The position numbers were made by a program, and so were the translations under genes. 64,000 bases of DNA, taken from the NCBI RefSeq assembly GCF_000092025.1, contig NC_003063.2, forward strand, positions 1,231,001 to 1,295,000, read 5' to 3'. The stretch is from Agrobacterium fabrum str. C58 (GTDB lineage: Bacteria > Pseudomonadota > Alphaproteobacteria > Rhizobiales > Rhizobiaceae). This document shows positions 1 through 10,544 of the stretch, one piece after another; positions within the stretch are counted from its first letter, which is position 1, and each line of letters opens with the position of its first letter. The notes below the pieces were generated by a model. The model saw nothing but the letters and a program-made list of their open reading frames with translations. It was not told the origin of the DNA and did not search any database.

Positions 1-906
1 GCGGGTGACGTTGCCGTCTGGGAAGAGGATGAAAGTCCCTTCGACCTGATGGCAAGCCGCATTGGTGCGCTTTCCTGTCCCGGTCATCTTGTCGCGATCG
101 ATCCCGCAACCCCCTTTGTCTTCGCATCCGCCCTGATGCAGCGCCTGGAAGGCCGGATCATTTCCGCCCAGCCGATGATCGTCGCGCAGCGGCAGGTCAA
201 GTCTGCTGCCGAAATCGCACTCATACAGACGGCGATGGATGCGAGCTATGGCGTGCAGAAGGCTGTTTTCGAAGGGCTGCGTCCGGGGATCTCGACCACC
301 GAAGTCGCCGATTTCGTCAACGCCGCCCATATTGCGCTCGGCCTGAAGCCGCTTTTCGTGGCGGTGCAGTTCGGCGAAGCGACGGCCTATCCGCATGGCG
401 TGCCCTATGCGCAGACGCTTGTAGAAGGCGATATGGTGCTGGTCGATCTCGGCGCCATTCTTCACGGCTATCGTTCTGATATCACCCGCACCTATGTCTT
501 CGGCACGCCGACCGAGCGCCAGCGTTTTCTCTGGAACGCCGAACGCGACGCGCAGGCTGCGGCCTTTGCGGCCGCCACACTGGGTGCCGCCTGCCAGGAT
601 GTCGACAAGGCGGCGCGCGACAGCCTGAAAGCGGCCGGTTTCGGCCCCGATTATCAGGTTCCCGGCCTGCCGCACCGCACCGGCCACGGGCTTGGGCTGG
701 ATATTCACGAAGAACCCTATATCGTTGCAGGAAATGCCACGGCGCTTGAGCCGGGCATGTGTTTTTCCATCGAGCCGATGTTGTGCGTTTATGGCGAGTG
801 CGGCGTCCGTCTCGAAGATATTGCTTACATGACGGAGGCGGGGCCACGCTGGTTCTGCCCACCGGAAACGAACCTCGACCGGCTGTTTCAGCCGGTCGCC
901 GGGTAA
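1..906 (+). CDS. M24 family metallopeptidase (Xaa-Pro aminopeptidase/creatinase-like), 5' truncated
   Basis: The frame is open from base 1, so the start lies outside the window; the internal ATG at 49 is probably not the start. The pita-bread catalytic domain is complete. The five usual metal ligands are visible: Asp in VDLGA (base 445), Asp in SDITRT, His in HRTGHGLGLDIHE, Glu in FSIEPM and Glu in GVRLED. M24 enzymes of this type hydrolyse Xaa-Pro bonds or related amidines. The protein ends 117 bases before a peptide-type ABC importer on the same strand. This suggests a pathway in which imported peptides are trimmed in the cytoplasm. The exact substrate cannot be read from sequence. Confidence 0.88.
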   Translation, partial: AGDVAVWEEDESPFDLMASRIGALSCPGHLVAIDPATPFVFASALMQRLEGRIISAQPMIVAQRQVKSAAEIALIQTAMDASYGVQKAVFEGLRPGISTTEVADFVNAAHIALGLKPLFVAVQFGEATAYPHGVPYAQTLVEGDMVLVDLGAILHGYRSDITRTYVFGTPTERQRFLWNAERDAQAAAFAAATLGAACQDVDKAARDSLKAAGFGPDYQVPGLPHRTGHGLGLDIHEEPYIVAGNATALEPGMCFSIEPMLCVYGECGVRLEDIAYMTEAGPRWFCPPETNLDRLFQPVAG

Positions 907-1023
907 TTGGTCGGAAGGCGAAAGACCGAACGGCGACACGGGTTTCCGCGTCGTCGCTGACCAGAAGAGGTAGGCCCCCAACGGGGCCGCAGGAACTTAG
1001 AAAAAGAGGGAAAGGACCACCAG

Positions 1024-2628
1024 ATGAAAACGCTGACCCGCAGTTTGCTTATCGCCTCTGCGCTTGCCATGGCTTCCGCCATGCCAGCCATGGCAAAGAC
1101 CTTCGTTTATTGCTCCGAGGCATCGCCGGAAGGCTTCGATCCGTCGCCTTATACCGCAGGCGGCACCTTCGACGCTTCCGCGCATCCGGTCTACAACCGT
1201 CTGACCGAGTTCAAGAAGGGCACGACCGAGGTCGAGCCGGGCCTTGCCGAAAAATGGGACGTTTCGAGCGATGGTCTGGAATATACCTTCCACCTGCGCA
1301 AGGGTGTGAAGTTCCACTCCAACGACAAGTTCACGCCGAGCCGCGATTTCAACGCCGATGACGTGATCTTCAGTTACAATCGTCAGGGTGATACCAAGAA
1401 CCCGTGGAACCAGTATATCGCAGGCATCACCTACGAATATTACAACTCCATGGAAATGCCGTCGCTGATCAAGGAAATCGTCAAGGTTGACGATTATACC
1501 GTCAAGTTCGTGCTGACGCGCCCGGAAGCGCCGTTCCTCGCCAACATCGCCATGCCTTTCGCGTCGATCGTCTCGAAGGAATATGCCGATACGCTTGAGA
1601 AGGCCGGCACCAAGGAAGACTTCAACAACCTGCCGATCGGCACCGGTCCGTTCAAGTTCGTCGCCTATCAGAAGGACGCGGTCATCCGCTACCAGAAGAA
1701 TGCCGACTACTGGGGTGATGCACCGAAGATCGACGATCTGATTTTCGCGATCACGCCTGACGCGGCCGTTCGCCTGCAGAAGCTGAAGGCCGGCGAATGC
1801 CACCTGATGCCTTACCCGGCCCCTGCTGACCTTTCCACGATCCGCGCCGACAAGAACCTCAAGCTCGACGAGCAGCCGGGTCTGAACGTCGCCTACTTCG
1901 CCTACAACACGACCGTCGCGCCTTTCGACAAGCCGGAAGTGCGCAAGGCGCTGAACATGGCGATGAACAAGCAGGCGATCATCGACGCCGTGTTCCAGGG
2001 TGCCGGCACGGTTGCCAAGAACCCGATCCCGCCGACCATGTGGTCCTATAACGACAGCATCAAGGACGACGCATACGATCCGGAAGCGGCCAAGAAGGCT
2101 CTCGAAGCTGCTGGCGTCAAGGATCTGACGATGAAGATCTGGGCGATGCCGGTTCAGCGTCCCTATATGCCGAACGCCCGCCGCACCGCCGAGCTGATCC
2201 AGTCGGATTTCGCAAAGGTTGGCGTCAAGGCCGAGATCGTCTCCTTCGAATGGGGTGAATACCTCAAGAAGTCGACCGAAGTTAACCGCGACGGTGCCGT
2301 CATTCTCGGCTGGACCGGCGACAACGGTGACCCTGACAACTTCATGGGCGTTCTGCTCTCCTGCGCCGCAACCGGCGAAGGCGGTGCAAACCGTGCGCAA
2401 TGGTGCAACAAGGAGTTCTCCGAACTTCTTTCCAAGGCAAAGCAGACCACTGATGTTGCCGAGCGCACCAAGCTTTACGAGCAGGCGCAGGTGATCTTCA
2501 AGGAACAGGCTCCGTGGGCGACGCTTGCGCACTCCACGCAGTTCGTTCCGATGTCCGCCAAGGTTTCCGGCTTCACCATGAGCCCGCTTGGCGACTTCAC
2601 CTTCGAAAACGTCGATATCGCTGAGTAA
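1024..2628 (+). CDS. ABC transporter periplasmic substrate-binding protein, peptide type (family 5)
   Basis: The 534-residue protein has a clear signal peptide ([19 protein letters not shown], cleavage near AMA-KT) followed by a family 5 solute-binding domain (SBP_bac_5; DppA/OppA type). Length and the N-terminal pattern ([19 protein letters not shown]) resemble dipeptide-binding proteins. A GGAAAGGA ribosome site precedes the ATG. It is the first gene of an importer with two permeases and two ATPases in the usual A-B-C-D-F order. A strong hairpin follows the stop codon. The ligand is inferred as a di- or oligopeptide from family and from the upstream M24 peptidase. Confidence 0.93.
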   Translation: MKTLTRSLLIASALAMASAMPAMAKTFVYCSEASPEGFDPSPYTAGGTFDASAHPVYNRLTEFKKGTTEVEPGLAEKWDVSSDGLEYTFHLRKGVKFHSNDKFTPSRDFNADDVIFSYNRQGDTKNPWNQYIAGITYEYYNSMEMPSLIKEIVKVDDYTVKFVLTRPEAPFLANIAMPFASIVSKEYADTLEKAGTKEDFNNLPIGTGPFKFVAYQKDAVIRYQKNADYWGDAPKIDDLIFAITPDAAVRLQKLKAGECHLMPYPAPADLSTIRADKNLKLDEQPGLNVAYFAYNTTVAPFDKPEVRKALNMAMNKQAIIDAVFQGAGTVAKNPIPPTMWSYNDSIKDDAYDPEAAKKALEAAGVKDLTMKIWAMPVQRPYMPNARRTAELIQSDFAKVGVKAEIVSFEWGEYLKKSTEVNRDGAVILGWTGDNGDPDNFMGVLLSCAATGEGGANRAQWCNKEFSELLSKAKQTTDVAERTKLYEQAQVIFKEQAPWATLAHSTQFVPMSAKVSGFTMSPLGDFTFENVDIAE

Positions 2629-2641
2629 TCCCAAACAACTG

Positions 2642-2678
2642 GACGCGCGGAAGAACCCTGTTCTTCCGCGCGTCTTTT
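2642..2678 (+). terminator. Intercistronic hairpin between binding protein and permease genes
   Basis: A perfect 14-bp stem (2642-2655 paired with 2661-2674) with a 5-nt loop is followed by TTTT. It sits 14 bases after the binding-protein stop and 13 bases before the permease start. Such elements commonly act as partial terminators or 3' stabilisers that keep binding protein in excess over membrane components. That role here is inference. Confidence 0.75.
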
Positions 2679-2690
2679 CAGGAAAAAACC

Positions 2691-3698
2691 ATGATCCGGT
2701 TCATTTTCGGCAAACTTCTCTATCTCGTTCCGACCTTCCTCGGGATTACCATCGTCGCCTTCGCCTTCGTGCGCGTCCTGCCGGGAGATCCCGTGCTGCT
2801 GATGGCGGGCGAACGTGGCATATCGCCTGAGCGGCATGCGCAGCTTGCCGAACAGCTCGGCTTCGCCCAGCCCATCTGGGAGCAATATCTTCATTTTCTC
2901 GGACGGCTGCTTCAGGGCGACCTCGGCAATTCGCTGGTCACCAAGAAACCCGTTCTGACCGAGTTCCTGGCGCTCTTCCCCGCGACGGTCGAGCTTGGCC
3001 TTGTCGCCATCATCATTGCAACAGTGATCGGCGTGCCGGTCGGCGTCATCGCCGCCATTCGTCGTGGTTCCTGGTTCGACCAGATTTCCATGACGACGGC
3101 GCTTGTCGGTTTCTCCATGCCGATTTTCTGGTGGGGGCTGCTGCTCATCATCATGTTCTCCGGCATCCTGCAATGGACACCGGTGTCGGGCCGTATTTCG
3201 CTGATGTATTTCTTCCCCTCCGTCACCGGTTTCATGCTGATCGACAGCCTGATTTCAGGACAGAAGGGCGCTTTTGCGTCGGCCCTGTCGCATCTCATCC
3301 TGCCCTCGGTGGTGCTTGCCACGATTCCCTTGGCGGTGATCGCGCGCCAGACGCGCTCGGCGATGCTGGAAGTCCTGGGTGAGGATTATGTTCGCACGGC
3401 ACGGGCAAAGGGCATGTCGGCCTCCCGCGTCGTCGGCATTCATGCGCTGCGCAACGCCATGATCCCGGTCATCACCACCATCGGCCTGCAGATCGGCGTG
3501 CTGATGGCTGGTGCCATCCTGACCGAAACCATCTTTTCCTGGCCGGGCATCGGCAAGTGGATGATCGATTCCATCTCGCGCCGCGACTATCCCGTCGTGC
3601 AGAGCGGCCTGCTTCTGATCGCGGGTCTGGTGATGGTCGTCAACCTGCTCGTCGATCTGACCTATGGCCTCATCAATCCGAGGATCCGTCACAAATGA
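2691..3698 (+). CDS. Peptide-type ABC transporter permease (DppB-like)
   Basis: This 335-residue inner-membrane protein has an N-terminal TM helix (about residues 9-29), then several hydrophobic helices in a BPD_transp_1 domain. The EAA-like loop that docks the ATPase is visible as DYVRTARAKGMSASRV, followed by IHALRNAMIPV. Length and TM arrangement fit DppB. The stop codon overlaps the next start (ATGA at 3695-3698), indicating translational coupling with the second permease. Confidence 0.93.
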   Translation: MIRFIFGKLLYLVPTFLGITIVAFAFVRVLPGDPVLLMAGERGISPERHAQLAEQLGFAQPIWEQYLHFLGRLLQGDLGNSLVTKKPVLTEFLALFPATVELGLVAIIIATVIGVPVGVIAAIRRGSWFDQISMTTALVGFSMPIFWWGLLLIIMFSGILQWTPVSGRISLMYFFPSVTGFMLIDSLISGQKGAFASALSHLILPSVVLATIPLAVIARQTRSAMLEVLGEDYVRTARAKGMSASRVVGIHALRNAMIPVITTIGLQIGVLMAGAILTETIFSWPGIGKWMIDSISRRDYPVVQSGLLLIAGLVMVVNLLVDLTYGLINPRIRHK

Positions 3699-4609
3699 CC
3701 GATGTGATCACCACCCCCGGCGTCCGCCTTTCGGATGCTGCCATTCGCCGCCGGATGATCGCCGATTTCTGGTTCTATTTCCGCCAGAACCGCGGTGCCG
3801 TCATCGGCCTTGCCGTCTTCATTCTTCTGGTTCTGATCGCGGTTTTTGCAGCCGTAATTGCGCCGCATGATCCGACCCAGCAATATAGAGATGCTCTGCT
3901 CGTCCCGCCGGTCTGGCAGGATGGAGGCCGTGCTGCGTTCCTGCTCGGCACCGATGCTGTCGGCCGTGACATGCTGTCCCGGCTGATCTACGGCGCGCAG
4001 TACTCGCTGTTCATCGGCGTCGTCGTCGTTTCCATCGCCCTTGTTGGCGGCATCGTCATCGGTCTCGTCGCCGGGTTTTTCGGCGGCTGGGTGGATACCG
4101 TCATCATGCGCGTGATGGACGTCATCCTGGCGTTTCCGTCGCTGCTGCTCGCTCTGGTGCTGGTTGCGATCTTGGGTCCCGGATTGACCAACGCCATGAT
4201 CGCCATCGCCATCGTCTATCAGCCGCATTTTGCGCGCCTGACGCGCGCCGCTGTCATGAGCGAGTTGCGACGTGAATATGTCACCGCTGCCCGCGTGGCC
4301 GGTGCCGGCAATCTGCGGCTGATGTTCAAGACCATCCTGCCGAACTGCCTTGCGCCGCTGATCGTTCAGGCGACGCTGTCCTTCTCGTCCGCCGTTCTCG
4401 ATGCTGCGGCGCTCGGCTTCCTCGGCATGGGTGCACAGCCGCCCGCCTCCGAGTGGGGCACGATGCTCGCCGAAGCGCGGGAGTTCATCCTGCGTGCCTG
4501 GTGGGTCGTGACCCTTCCCGGCCTGACGATCCTGATCTCGGTGCTGGCCATCAACCTGATGGGTGACGGCCTGCGTGATGCGCTCGATCCCAAACTGAAG
4601 CGGAGCTGA
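3695..4609 (+). CDS. Peptide-type ABC transporter permease (DppC-like)
   Basis: I place the start at 3695 (MTDVITTPGVRL), in the ATGA overlap with the preceding permease; the frame stays open further upstream but that stretch lies inside dppB. The product of 304 residues has the N-terminal OppC-type TM segment (after RRRMIADFWFYFRQNRGAV), then BPD_transp_1 with EAA loop REYVTAARVAGAGNLRL. It would pair with the upstream permease to form the channel. Three bases separate it from the next ATPase gene. Confidence 0.93.
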   Translation: MTDVITTPGVRLSDAAIRRRMIADFWFYFRQNRGAVIGLAVFILLVLIAVFAAVIAPHDPTQQYRDALLVPPVWQDGGRAAFLLGTDAVGRDMLSRLIYGAQYSLFIGVVVVSIALVGGIVIGLVAGFFGGWVDTVIMRVMDVILAFPSLLLALVLVAILGPGLTNAMIAIAIVYQPHFARLTRAAVMSELRREYVTAARVAGAGNLRLMFKTILPNCLAPLIVQATLSFSSAVLDAAALGFLGMGAQPPASEWGTMLAEAREFILRAWWVVTLPGLTILISVLAINLMGDGLRDALDPKLKRS

Positions 4610-4612
4610 GCA

Positions 4613-5452
4613 ATGAGCCTGCTGAAAATCAAGAACCTCACCGTTAAATTCGCCACGGCCACCGGTGCCTTCACGGCTGTCGACGGCATCGATGTTTCCG
4701 TCGACAAGCACGAGGTACTGGCCATCGTTGGTGAGTCCGGTTCCGGCAAGTCGGTATCGATGCTCGCCGTCATGGGGCTTCTGCCCGATACGGCGACGAT
4801 TACCGCCGATGAGATGACCTTCGACGGCAAGAACCTTTTGAACATGTCGTCGCAGGAGCGCCGCAGGGTGATCGGCCGGGAGATCACCATGATCTTCCAG
4901 GAACCCGTCGCCTCGCTCAACCCGTCCTTCACGGTCGGTTTCCAGATCGAGGAAGTTCTGCGCCTCAATCTCGGCATGAGCGGTGCCGCCGCGCGTGCGC
5001 GTGCTCTGGAACTCTTCCAGGCCGTCGGCATTCCCGAGCCGGAAACCAAGCTCAAGGCTTATCCGCATCAGATGTCGGGTGGCCAGTGCCAGCGTGTGAT
5101 GATCGCCATCGCGATTGCGTCCAAGCCGCGCCTTTTGATCGCCGACGAGCCGACGACCGCGCTCGACGTGACGATCCAGAAGCAGATCCTCGACCTGCTG
5201 ATGAAGCTGCAGGAAGAATATGGCATGGCGCTGATCCTCATCACCCATGACATGGGTGTGGTGGCGGAAACCGCAGACCGCGTCGTCGTGCAATATAAGG
5301 GCCGCAAGATGGAGGAGGCGGATGTCTTGAGCCTCTTCGAAGCCCCGCAGCATCCCTATACCAAGGCACTGCTTTCGGCCCTGCCGGAAAATGCCACTGG
5401 CGACCGTCTGCCCACGGTCTCCGATTTCTTCGGCAAGGAGGGCGTTCGATGA
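4613..5452 (+). CDS. Peptide-type ABC transporter ATP-binding protein (DppD-like)
   Basis: The 279-residue cytoplasmic ATPase has Walker A GESGSGKS (residues 40-47), a signature of MSGGQCQRV, Walker [13 protein letters not shown] and the H-loop ITHDMGV. The signature has Cys where Arg or Gln is usual. The C-terminal [12 protein letters not shown] element is typical of oligopeptide/dipeptide ATPases. It is translationally coupled to the partner ATPase: its stop overlaps the next start by ATGA. Confidence 0.93.
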   Translation: MSLLKIKNLTVKFATATGAFTAVDGIDVSVDKHEVLAIVGESGSGKSVSMLAVMGLLPDTATITADEMTFDGKNLLNMSSQERRRVIGREITMIFQEPVASLNPSFTVGFQIEEVLRLNLGMSGAAARARALELFQAVGIPEPETKLKAYPHQMSGGQCQRVMIAIAIASKPRLLIADEPTTALDVTIQKQILDLLMKLQEEYGMALILITHDMGVVAETADRVVVQYKGRKMEEADVLSLFEAPQHPYTKALLSALPENATGDRLPTVSDFFGKEGVR

Positions 5453-6294
5453 GTATCGTTGTCGAAGGCAAGGGTATTACCCGCCATTATCACGTTCCCG
5501 GCGGCCTGTTCGGCGGCGCAAAGACGGTTCAGGCCCTGAAGGGCATCGATTTTGCCGTTGAGCGCGGCAAGACGCTGGCTATTGTCGGCGAATCCGGTTC
5601 GGGCAAGTCGACGCTTGCCCGTATCATCGCGTTGATCGACCCGGCATCGGGCGGTGAGCTCAAGATCGACGGTAAGCCGGTCGATATCGCCAGGCGTCGG
5701 CCGGACACGCAGATGCGCTCCAAGGTGCAGATGGTGTTCCAGAACCCCTATGGCAGTCTCAACCCGCGCCAGAAAGTGGGCGACGTGCTGATGGAACCGC
5801 TCATCATCAACACGAAAATACCGGCTGCCGAGCGCCGCGAGCGGGCTGAGGCCATGCTGGTCAAGGTCGGTCTCGGCCCTGAGCATTTCAACCGTTATCC
5901 GCACATGTTCTCGGGCGGCCAGCGCCAGCGCATCGCCATTGCGCGTGCGCTGATGCTGAATCCGGCGCTGCTGGTTCTGGACGAGCCGGTCTCGGCACTC
6001 GATCTTTCGGTGCAGGCGCAGGTCTTGAACCTGTTGCGCGATCTTCAGGAAGAATTCGAGCTGACCTATGTTTTCGTCAGCCACGATCTTTCCGTGGTCC
6101 GCTATATCGCCGACGACGTGCTGGTCATCTCCAAGGGCGAGGCCGTGGAGCAGGGCTCGCGCGAGGAACTTTTCGCTAATCCGAAGCATCCCTATACGCG
6201 TCAGCTTTTTGCCGCGACACCGATCACGGATGTCGACGCCATCCGCGCCCGCGTGGAGCGCCGCAAGGCGGCACGGCAGGCCGCGACGGCCTGA
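5449..6294 (+). CDS. Peptide-type ABC transporter ATP-binding protein (DppF-like)
   Basis: The second ATPase of the importer has 281 residues, with Walker A GESGSGKS (47-54), signature FSGGQRQRI, Walker B LLVLDEPVSALD and H-loop VSHDLSV. The N-terminus (RHYHVPGGLFGGAKTVQAL) and C-terminal HPYTRQLFAATP element fit DppF. It is the last gene of the transport operon; a hairpin with a T run follows. Confidence 0.93.
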   Translation: MSIVVEGKGITRHYHVPGGLFGGAKTVQALKGIDFAVERGKTLAIVGESGSGKSTLARIIALIDPASGGELKIDGKPVDIARRRPDTQMRSKVQMVFQNPYGSLNPRQKVGDVLMEPLIINTKIPAAERRERAEAMLVKVGLGPEHFNRYPHMFSGGQRQRIAIARALMLNPALLVLDEPVSALDLSVQAQVLNLLRDLQEEFELTYVFVSHDLSVVRYIADDVLVISKGEAVEQGSREELFANPKHPYTRQLFAATPITDVDAIRARVERRKAARQAATA

Positions 6295-6324
6295 GGTCGA
6301 TGGGTGGAACGATCAACAGTCGAA

Positions 6325-6351
6325 AGGGCCGGATTTCCGGCCTTTTCTTTT
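6325..6351 (+). terminator. Rho-independent terminator after the peptide ABC operon
   Basis: GGCCGG (6327-6332) pairs with CCGGCC (6337-6342) around a short ATTT loop, followed by TTTTCTTTTT. It lies between the end of the ABC operon and the convergent GntR gene, which ends at 6357. Confidence 0.75.
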
Positions 6352-6356
6352 TCGGC

Positions 6357-7031
6357 TCAGCCAGCGGCCTCTTTCAGCAGACGCACTTGCCGCAACGTGT
6401 TCTGCCGGCTGCGCTCCAGATGCCGCCAAAGCGCATCGACGATCTGGACCTTGCTGCGGGCGGCGACGGCGTCGGCGATATTCTGGTGTTCTTCGACGGA
6501 GCGTGCGTAATCGCCGAGGATCGACACGAACACCGTGTGGGTCTGGTCGAGAATACGTTCATGCGTGCCGGAAATGACCGGAATGCGAGCGGCGGAAACG
6601 AGGGTTGCATGGAAGCTGCGATCGAAAAAAAGCGCTTTCGACAATTCATCGAGCGTTGAGCCCTTGGCGAATGCGCGGTGTTGCGCAAGGCTTTCCACCA
6701 GTTGCGCATGCAAGGCGTCGTTTAATTGCCCGGCATCGAAAGCCACTTCCACCGCACCTTTTTCCAGCAGCATTCTGGCGGCGTAAAGCTCCTCCACATC
6801 CTCCACGGTAAAATCACGCACCACCATGCCGCGCCTTGAGGAATTGACCACCAGGCCATCGGCTTCGAGTTTCAGGCAGGCTTCCTTGACGGGCGTGGGG
6901 CTGATGCCAAGATCGGCGGCAAGCTCATTGGGCAGCAGGCGTTCGCCGCCGCGCAATCTGCCGCTGACGATACGGGCGCGCAGTTCCCGATGTGCCTGAT
7001 CGGCGAGTGTGACTTTGACCAGCGTGTTCAT
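6357..7031 (-). CDS. GntR family transcriptional regulator, FadR/FCD subfamily
   Basis: The 224-residue protein has an N-terminal winged helix (NELAADLGISPTPVKEACL, about residues 36-54, then GLVVNSSRRGMVV) and a C-terminal all-helical FCD effector domain. FCD regulators usually repress genes for acid or sugar-acid catabolism and release DNA on binding a carboxylate. It is transcribed divergently from the enolase-superfamily gene at 7259 and convergently with the ABC operon. The divergent dehydratase is its most likely target; control of the ABC operon is also possible. Confidence 0.9.
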   Translation of the reverse strand: MNTLVKVTLADQAHRELRARIVSGRLRGGERLLPNELAADLGISPTPVKEACLKLEADGLVVNSSRRGMVVRDFTVEDVEELYAARMLLEKGAVEVAFDAGQLNDALHAQLVESLAQHRAFAKGSTLDELSKALFFDRSFHATLVSAARIPVISGTHERILDQTHTVFVSILGDYARSVEEHQNIADAVAARSKVQIVDALWRHLERSRQNTLRQVRLLKEAAG

Positions 7032-7079
7032 GAGGGCATCATCACCCAGCTTGGCGGGACAGGCAATGGCTGAATATTA

Positions 7080-7101
7080 AAAATAAAAAATTTTTTATTT
7101 T
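7080..7101. promoter_or_regulatory. 22-bp perfect AT-only palindrome in divergent GntR/dehydratase promoter region
   Basis: Bases 7080-7101 form a perfect palindrome of A and T only, with 11-bp arms (AAAATAAAAAA and its complement). It lies 49 bases upstream of the GntR start and about 160 bases upstream of the dehydratase start. It could be the regulator's operator or an AT-rich UP-like or curved element. Its composition differs from typical FadR-type sites, so the operator role is a guess. Confidence 0.4.
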
Positions 7102-7252
7102 ACAAAGATCGTTTTTCCGTTAGCTCTATCTCCATTGGATACCAACCGCCGGAGGAGGGCGGGAGGTCGCTTCACCAATACCGTCGCCGCGGCCACAGAT
7201 CGCGGAAGCGTGTCTGTTTCTCCTCGCAAGCCGTTCAAGCAACGAGGAATGA

Positions 7253-8375
<1,123 letters not shown>

Positions 8376-8377
<2 letters not shown>

Positions 8378-8410
8378 AAAAAGGCGGCGCAGAGAATGCG
8401 CCGCCTTACT
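8376..8410. terminator. Bidirectional terminator between dehydratase and monooxygenase genes
   Basis: AAGGCGGCGC (8381-8390) pairs with GCGCCGCCTT (8398-8407) around a 7-nt loop. The A run before the stem gives a T run on the minus strand, so termination should be strongest for the monooxygenase gene. The two genes converge here. Confidence 0.8.
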
Positions 8411-8428
8411 CATTTCGAGAACTAGCCG

Positions 8429-9451
8429 TTATCGCCAGCCGAGAGCCGGCGCTACCTGCTTCAGGATCGTCTCGATCACATGGGCGTTGTAATCGACGCC
8501 CAGCTGGTTCGGCACGGTCAGGAGCAGCGTGTCGGCCTCGGCGATCGCTTCGTCCGCCTTCAACTGTTCGATCAGCTTTTCGGGTTCGGCGGCATAACTG
8601 CGCCCGAAGATCGCGCGCGTCTTGTCGTCGATGTAACCAATTTTGTCGTCACCTTCATTGCCGTAACCGAAATAGGACCGGTCACGATCATTAACGAGCG
8701 CGAAGATGCTGCGGCTGACAGATACACGCGGCTCACGCGTATGACCGGCTTCTTTCCAGGCTTCCCTGAAAGTGCGGATCTGCTGCGCCTGCTGGACGTG
8801 GAAAGGCTCACCCGTTTCGTCCGTCTTCAGGGTGGAGCTTTGCAGGTTCATGCCAAGCTTTGCCGCCCAGACTGCCGTCGCATTGGAGCTCGAGCCCCAC
8901 CAGATGCGCTCGCGCAGACCTTCTGAATGCGGTTCCAGACGCAAAAGGCCGGGCGGGTTCGGGAACATCGGCCGTGGGTTCGGCTCAGCGAAGCCTTCAC
9001 CCTTCAGAAGCTCGAGGAACACCTCGGTATGCTGCCGCGCCATGTCCTCTTCGCTCTCACCTTCGGCCGGGCGATAACCGAAATAACGCCAGCCATCGAT
9101 CACCTGCTCCGGCGAACCGCGGCTGATGCCGAGCTGCAGGCGCCCACCGGCGATGAGGTCTGCCGAGCCGGCATCCTCCACCATGTAGAACGGGTTTTCA
9201 TAACGCATGTCGATGACGCCGGTGCCGATCTCGATCTTCTTCGTGCGGGCGCCGACGGCGGCCAGAAGCGGGAAGGGCGAGGCCAGCTGGCGGGCGAAAT
9301 GGTGCACGCGGAAATAGGCGCCATCGGCCCCCAGTTCTTCCGCAGCCACGGCGAGGTCGATCGATTGCAGCAGCGTGTCGGCCGCGGAGCGTGTCTGCGA
9401 CTGGGGCGAGGGCGTCCAGTGGCCGAAGGATAGGAATCCGATCTTTTTCAT
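8429..9451 (-). CDS. LLM class flavin-dependent oxidoreductase (luciferase-like monooxygenase)
   Basis: The 340-residue luciferase-like barrel begins MKKIGFLSFGHWTPSPQSQT and carries the usual LAVAAEELGADGAYFRVHHF and GARTKKIEIGTGVIDMRYEN segments, followed by SRGSPEQV. Family members use reduced FMN and oxygen to oxidise varied small molecules. This subgroup is commonly annotated as alkanal monooxygenase-like, but substrates are largely unknown. No flavin reductase gene is adjacent. The gene stands alone between convergent and same-strand neighbours. Confidence 0.88.
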   Translation of the reverse strand: MKKIGFLSFGHWTPSPQSQTRSAADTLLQSIDLAVAAEELGADGAYFRVHHFARQLASPFPLLAAVGARTKKIEIGTGVIDMRYENPFYMVEDAGSADLIAGGRLQLGISRGSPEQVIDGWRYFGYRPAEGESEEDMARQHTEVFLELLKGEGFAEPNPRPMFPNPPGLLRLEPHSEGLRERIWWGSSSNATAVWAAKLGMNLQSSTLKTDETGEPFHVQQAQQIRTFREAWKEAGHTREPRVSVSRSIFALVNDRDRSYFGYGNEGDDKIGYIDDKTRAIFGRSYAAEPEKLIEQLKADEAIAEADTLLLTVPNQLGVDYNAHVIETILKQVAPALGWR

Positions 9452-9587
9452 GATGACCTTCCAGATGTCGGAGGATGCCGGCTTTCACAAACCGGCTTCG
9501 TTGTTGTCTGTCATATAAGCAGGGCCGGATTTCCTCCAACTGGTCATCCGGAGACACGGTGTCGCCGAAATGTGAACGATGGCCGTT

Positions 9588-10505
9588 TCAGGCGATCGAC
9601 TTGCGATCGAGGATGAAGAGATTTTCATGCGCACGCGCCGTTGTAAGGATGAAATCCATCAGCGAGCGCACACGCGGCACGTTGGCAAAATCTTGATGGC
9701 TGGTCAGCCAGTAACCGCGCCGCAGCTCGACATCGCCTGGTAGCACCATCTGCAAATCCGGAAAGCGCGCGGCGATGAAGTTCGGCAGGATGCAGAGACC
9801 ACGGCCGCTGAGCGTGGCGGTCAGCTGCGCGAAAATGCTCGAGGACTGGAAGTTGGGGCGCAGGCCGGGCCACACGTCGCGCATATAATCGAGGCCGGGC
9901 GAGAAGATCAAATCCTGCACGTAACCGATGAAGAAATGATTCGGCAGATCCTCGCGCCGGGTGATTTTCGGGTGGCCGGCAAGATAGGAGCGCGAGGCAT
10001 AGATATGCAGCGTGTAATCGATGATCTGTTCGTTGATGTATGGACCCGCTTTCGGCGGATCGAGTGTGACCGCCACATCCGCCTCTTTCCGGGACAAAGC
10101 CATGATCTGCTGGATCGTCACCATTTCCACCATGATGTGGGGATGGGTTGCGGCAAAGTCCTTCAGCCTTTCCACGAAGAAAAAATTGGAAAAACCTTCA
10201 GGAGCGCTCAGGCGCACCACGCCGCGCAGCAGGCTGCCGCTTTCGGAAATATCCGATTGCAGCCGTTCCGCTTCCGCCTCGATGCGCTCGACGGTATCCA
10301 CCAGCCGCCGTCCCACTGTCGTTAGTTCGTAACCGCGCGGATTTCGCTCGAACAGCTTGGTTTTAAGCGAGAATTCCAGCCGGTCGATATGGCGGGAGAC
10401 GGTGGCGTGACTGGTGCGCAGGCTGCGGGCGGCCGATGAGAGCTGTCCGGTGCGGGCCACCGCCAGAAAATATTGCAGGTCGTCCCAGGTGAAAGGGGTG
10501 GCCAT
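9588..10505 (-). CDS. LysR family transcriptional regulator
   Basis: The 305-residue regulator has an N-terminal winged helix-turn-helix (LSSAARSLRTSHATVSRHIDRLE, near residues 21-43) and a C-terminal type 2 periplasmic-binding fold for the inducer. It is divergent from the branched-chain-type ABC importer at 10719. Divergence and a dyad in the shared intergenic region suggest that it controls the transporter and downstream catabolic genes. The inducer is unknown. Confidence 0.9.
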   Translation of the reverse strand: MATPFTWDDLQYFLAVARTGQLSSAARSLRTSHATVSRHIDRLEFSLKTKLFERNPRGYELTTVGRRLVDTVERIEAEAERLQSDISESGSLLRGVVRLSAPEGFSNFFFVERLKDFAATHPHIMVEMVTIQQIMALSRKEADVAVTLDPPKAGPYINEQIIDYTLHIYASRSYLAGHPKITRREDLPNHFFIGYVQDLIFSPGLDYMRDVWPGLRPNFQSSSIFAQLTATLSGRGLCILPNFIAARFPDLQMVLPGDVELRRGYWLTSHQDFANVPRVRSLMDFILTTARAHENLFILDRKSIA

Positions 10506-10526
10506 TTCCGTCTCCCGTCAAGAGTT

Positions 10527-10544
10527 CTGTTCAAAAATGAACAG
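10527..10544. promoter_or_regulatory. Candidate LysR operator dyad in the LysR/ABC divergent region
   Basis: CTGTTCA-AAAA-TGAACAG is a perfect dyad with 7-bp arms. A further CTGTTC half-site follows at 10548. It sits 22 bases upstream of the lysR start, in the region shared with the importer operon. LysR proteins bind T-N11-A dyads of this kind and often autoregulate. Binding is inferred only. Confidence 0.45.

Noticed and set aside
997..2634. 545-codon open frame antisense to the peptide-binding protein
   Set aside because: It mirrors a clearly recognised gene in another frame, has low-complexity basic/acidic composition and no family motif; it is a by-product of GC-rich third positions.
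3689..5353. 554-codon minus-strand frame across dppC and dppD
   Set aside because: Spans two well-supported genes on the opposite strand, rich in His, Asp and Arg as is usual for shadow frames.
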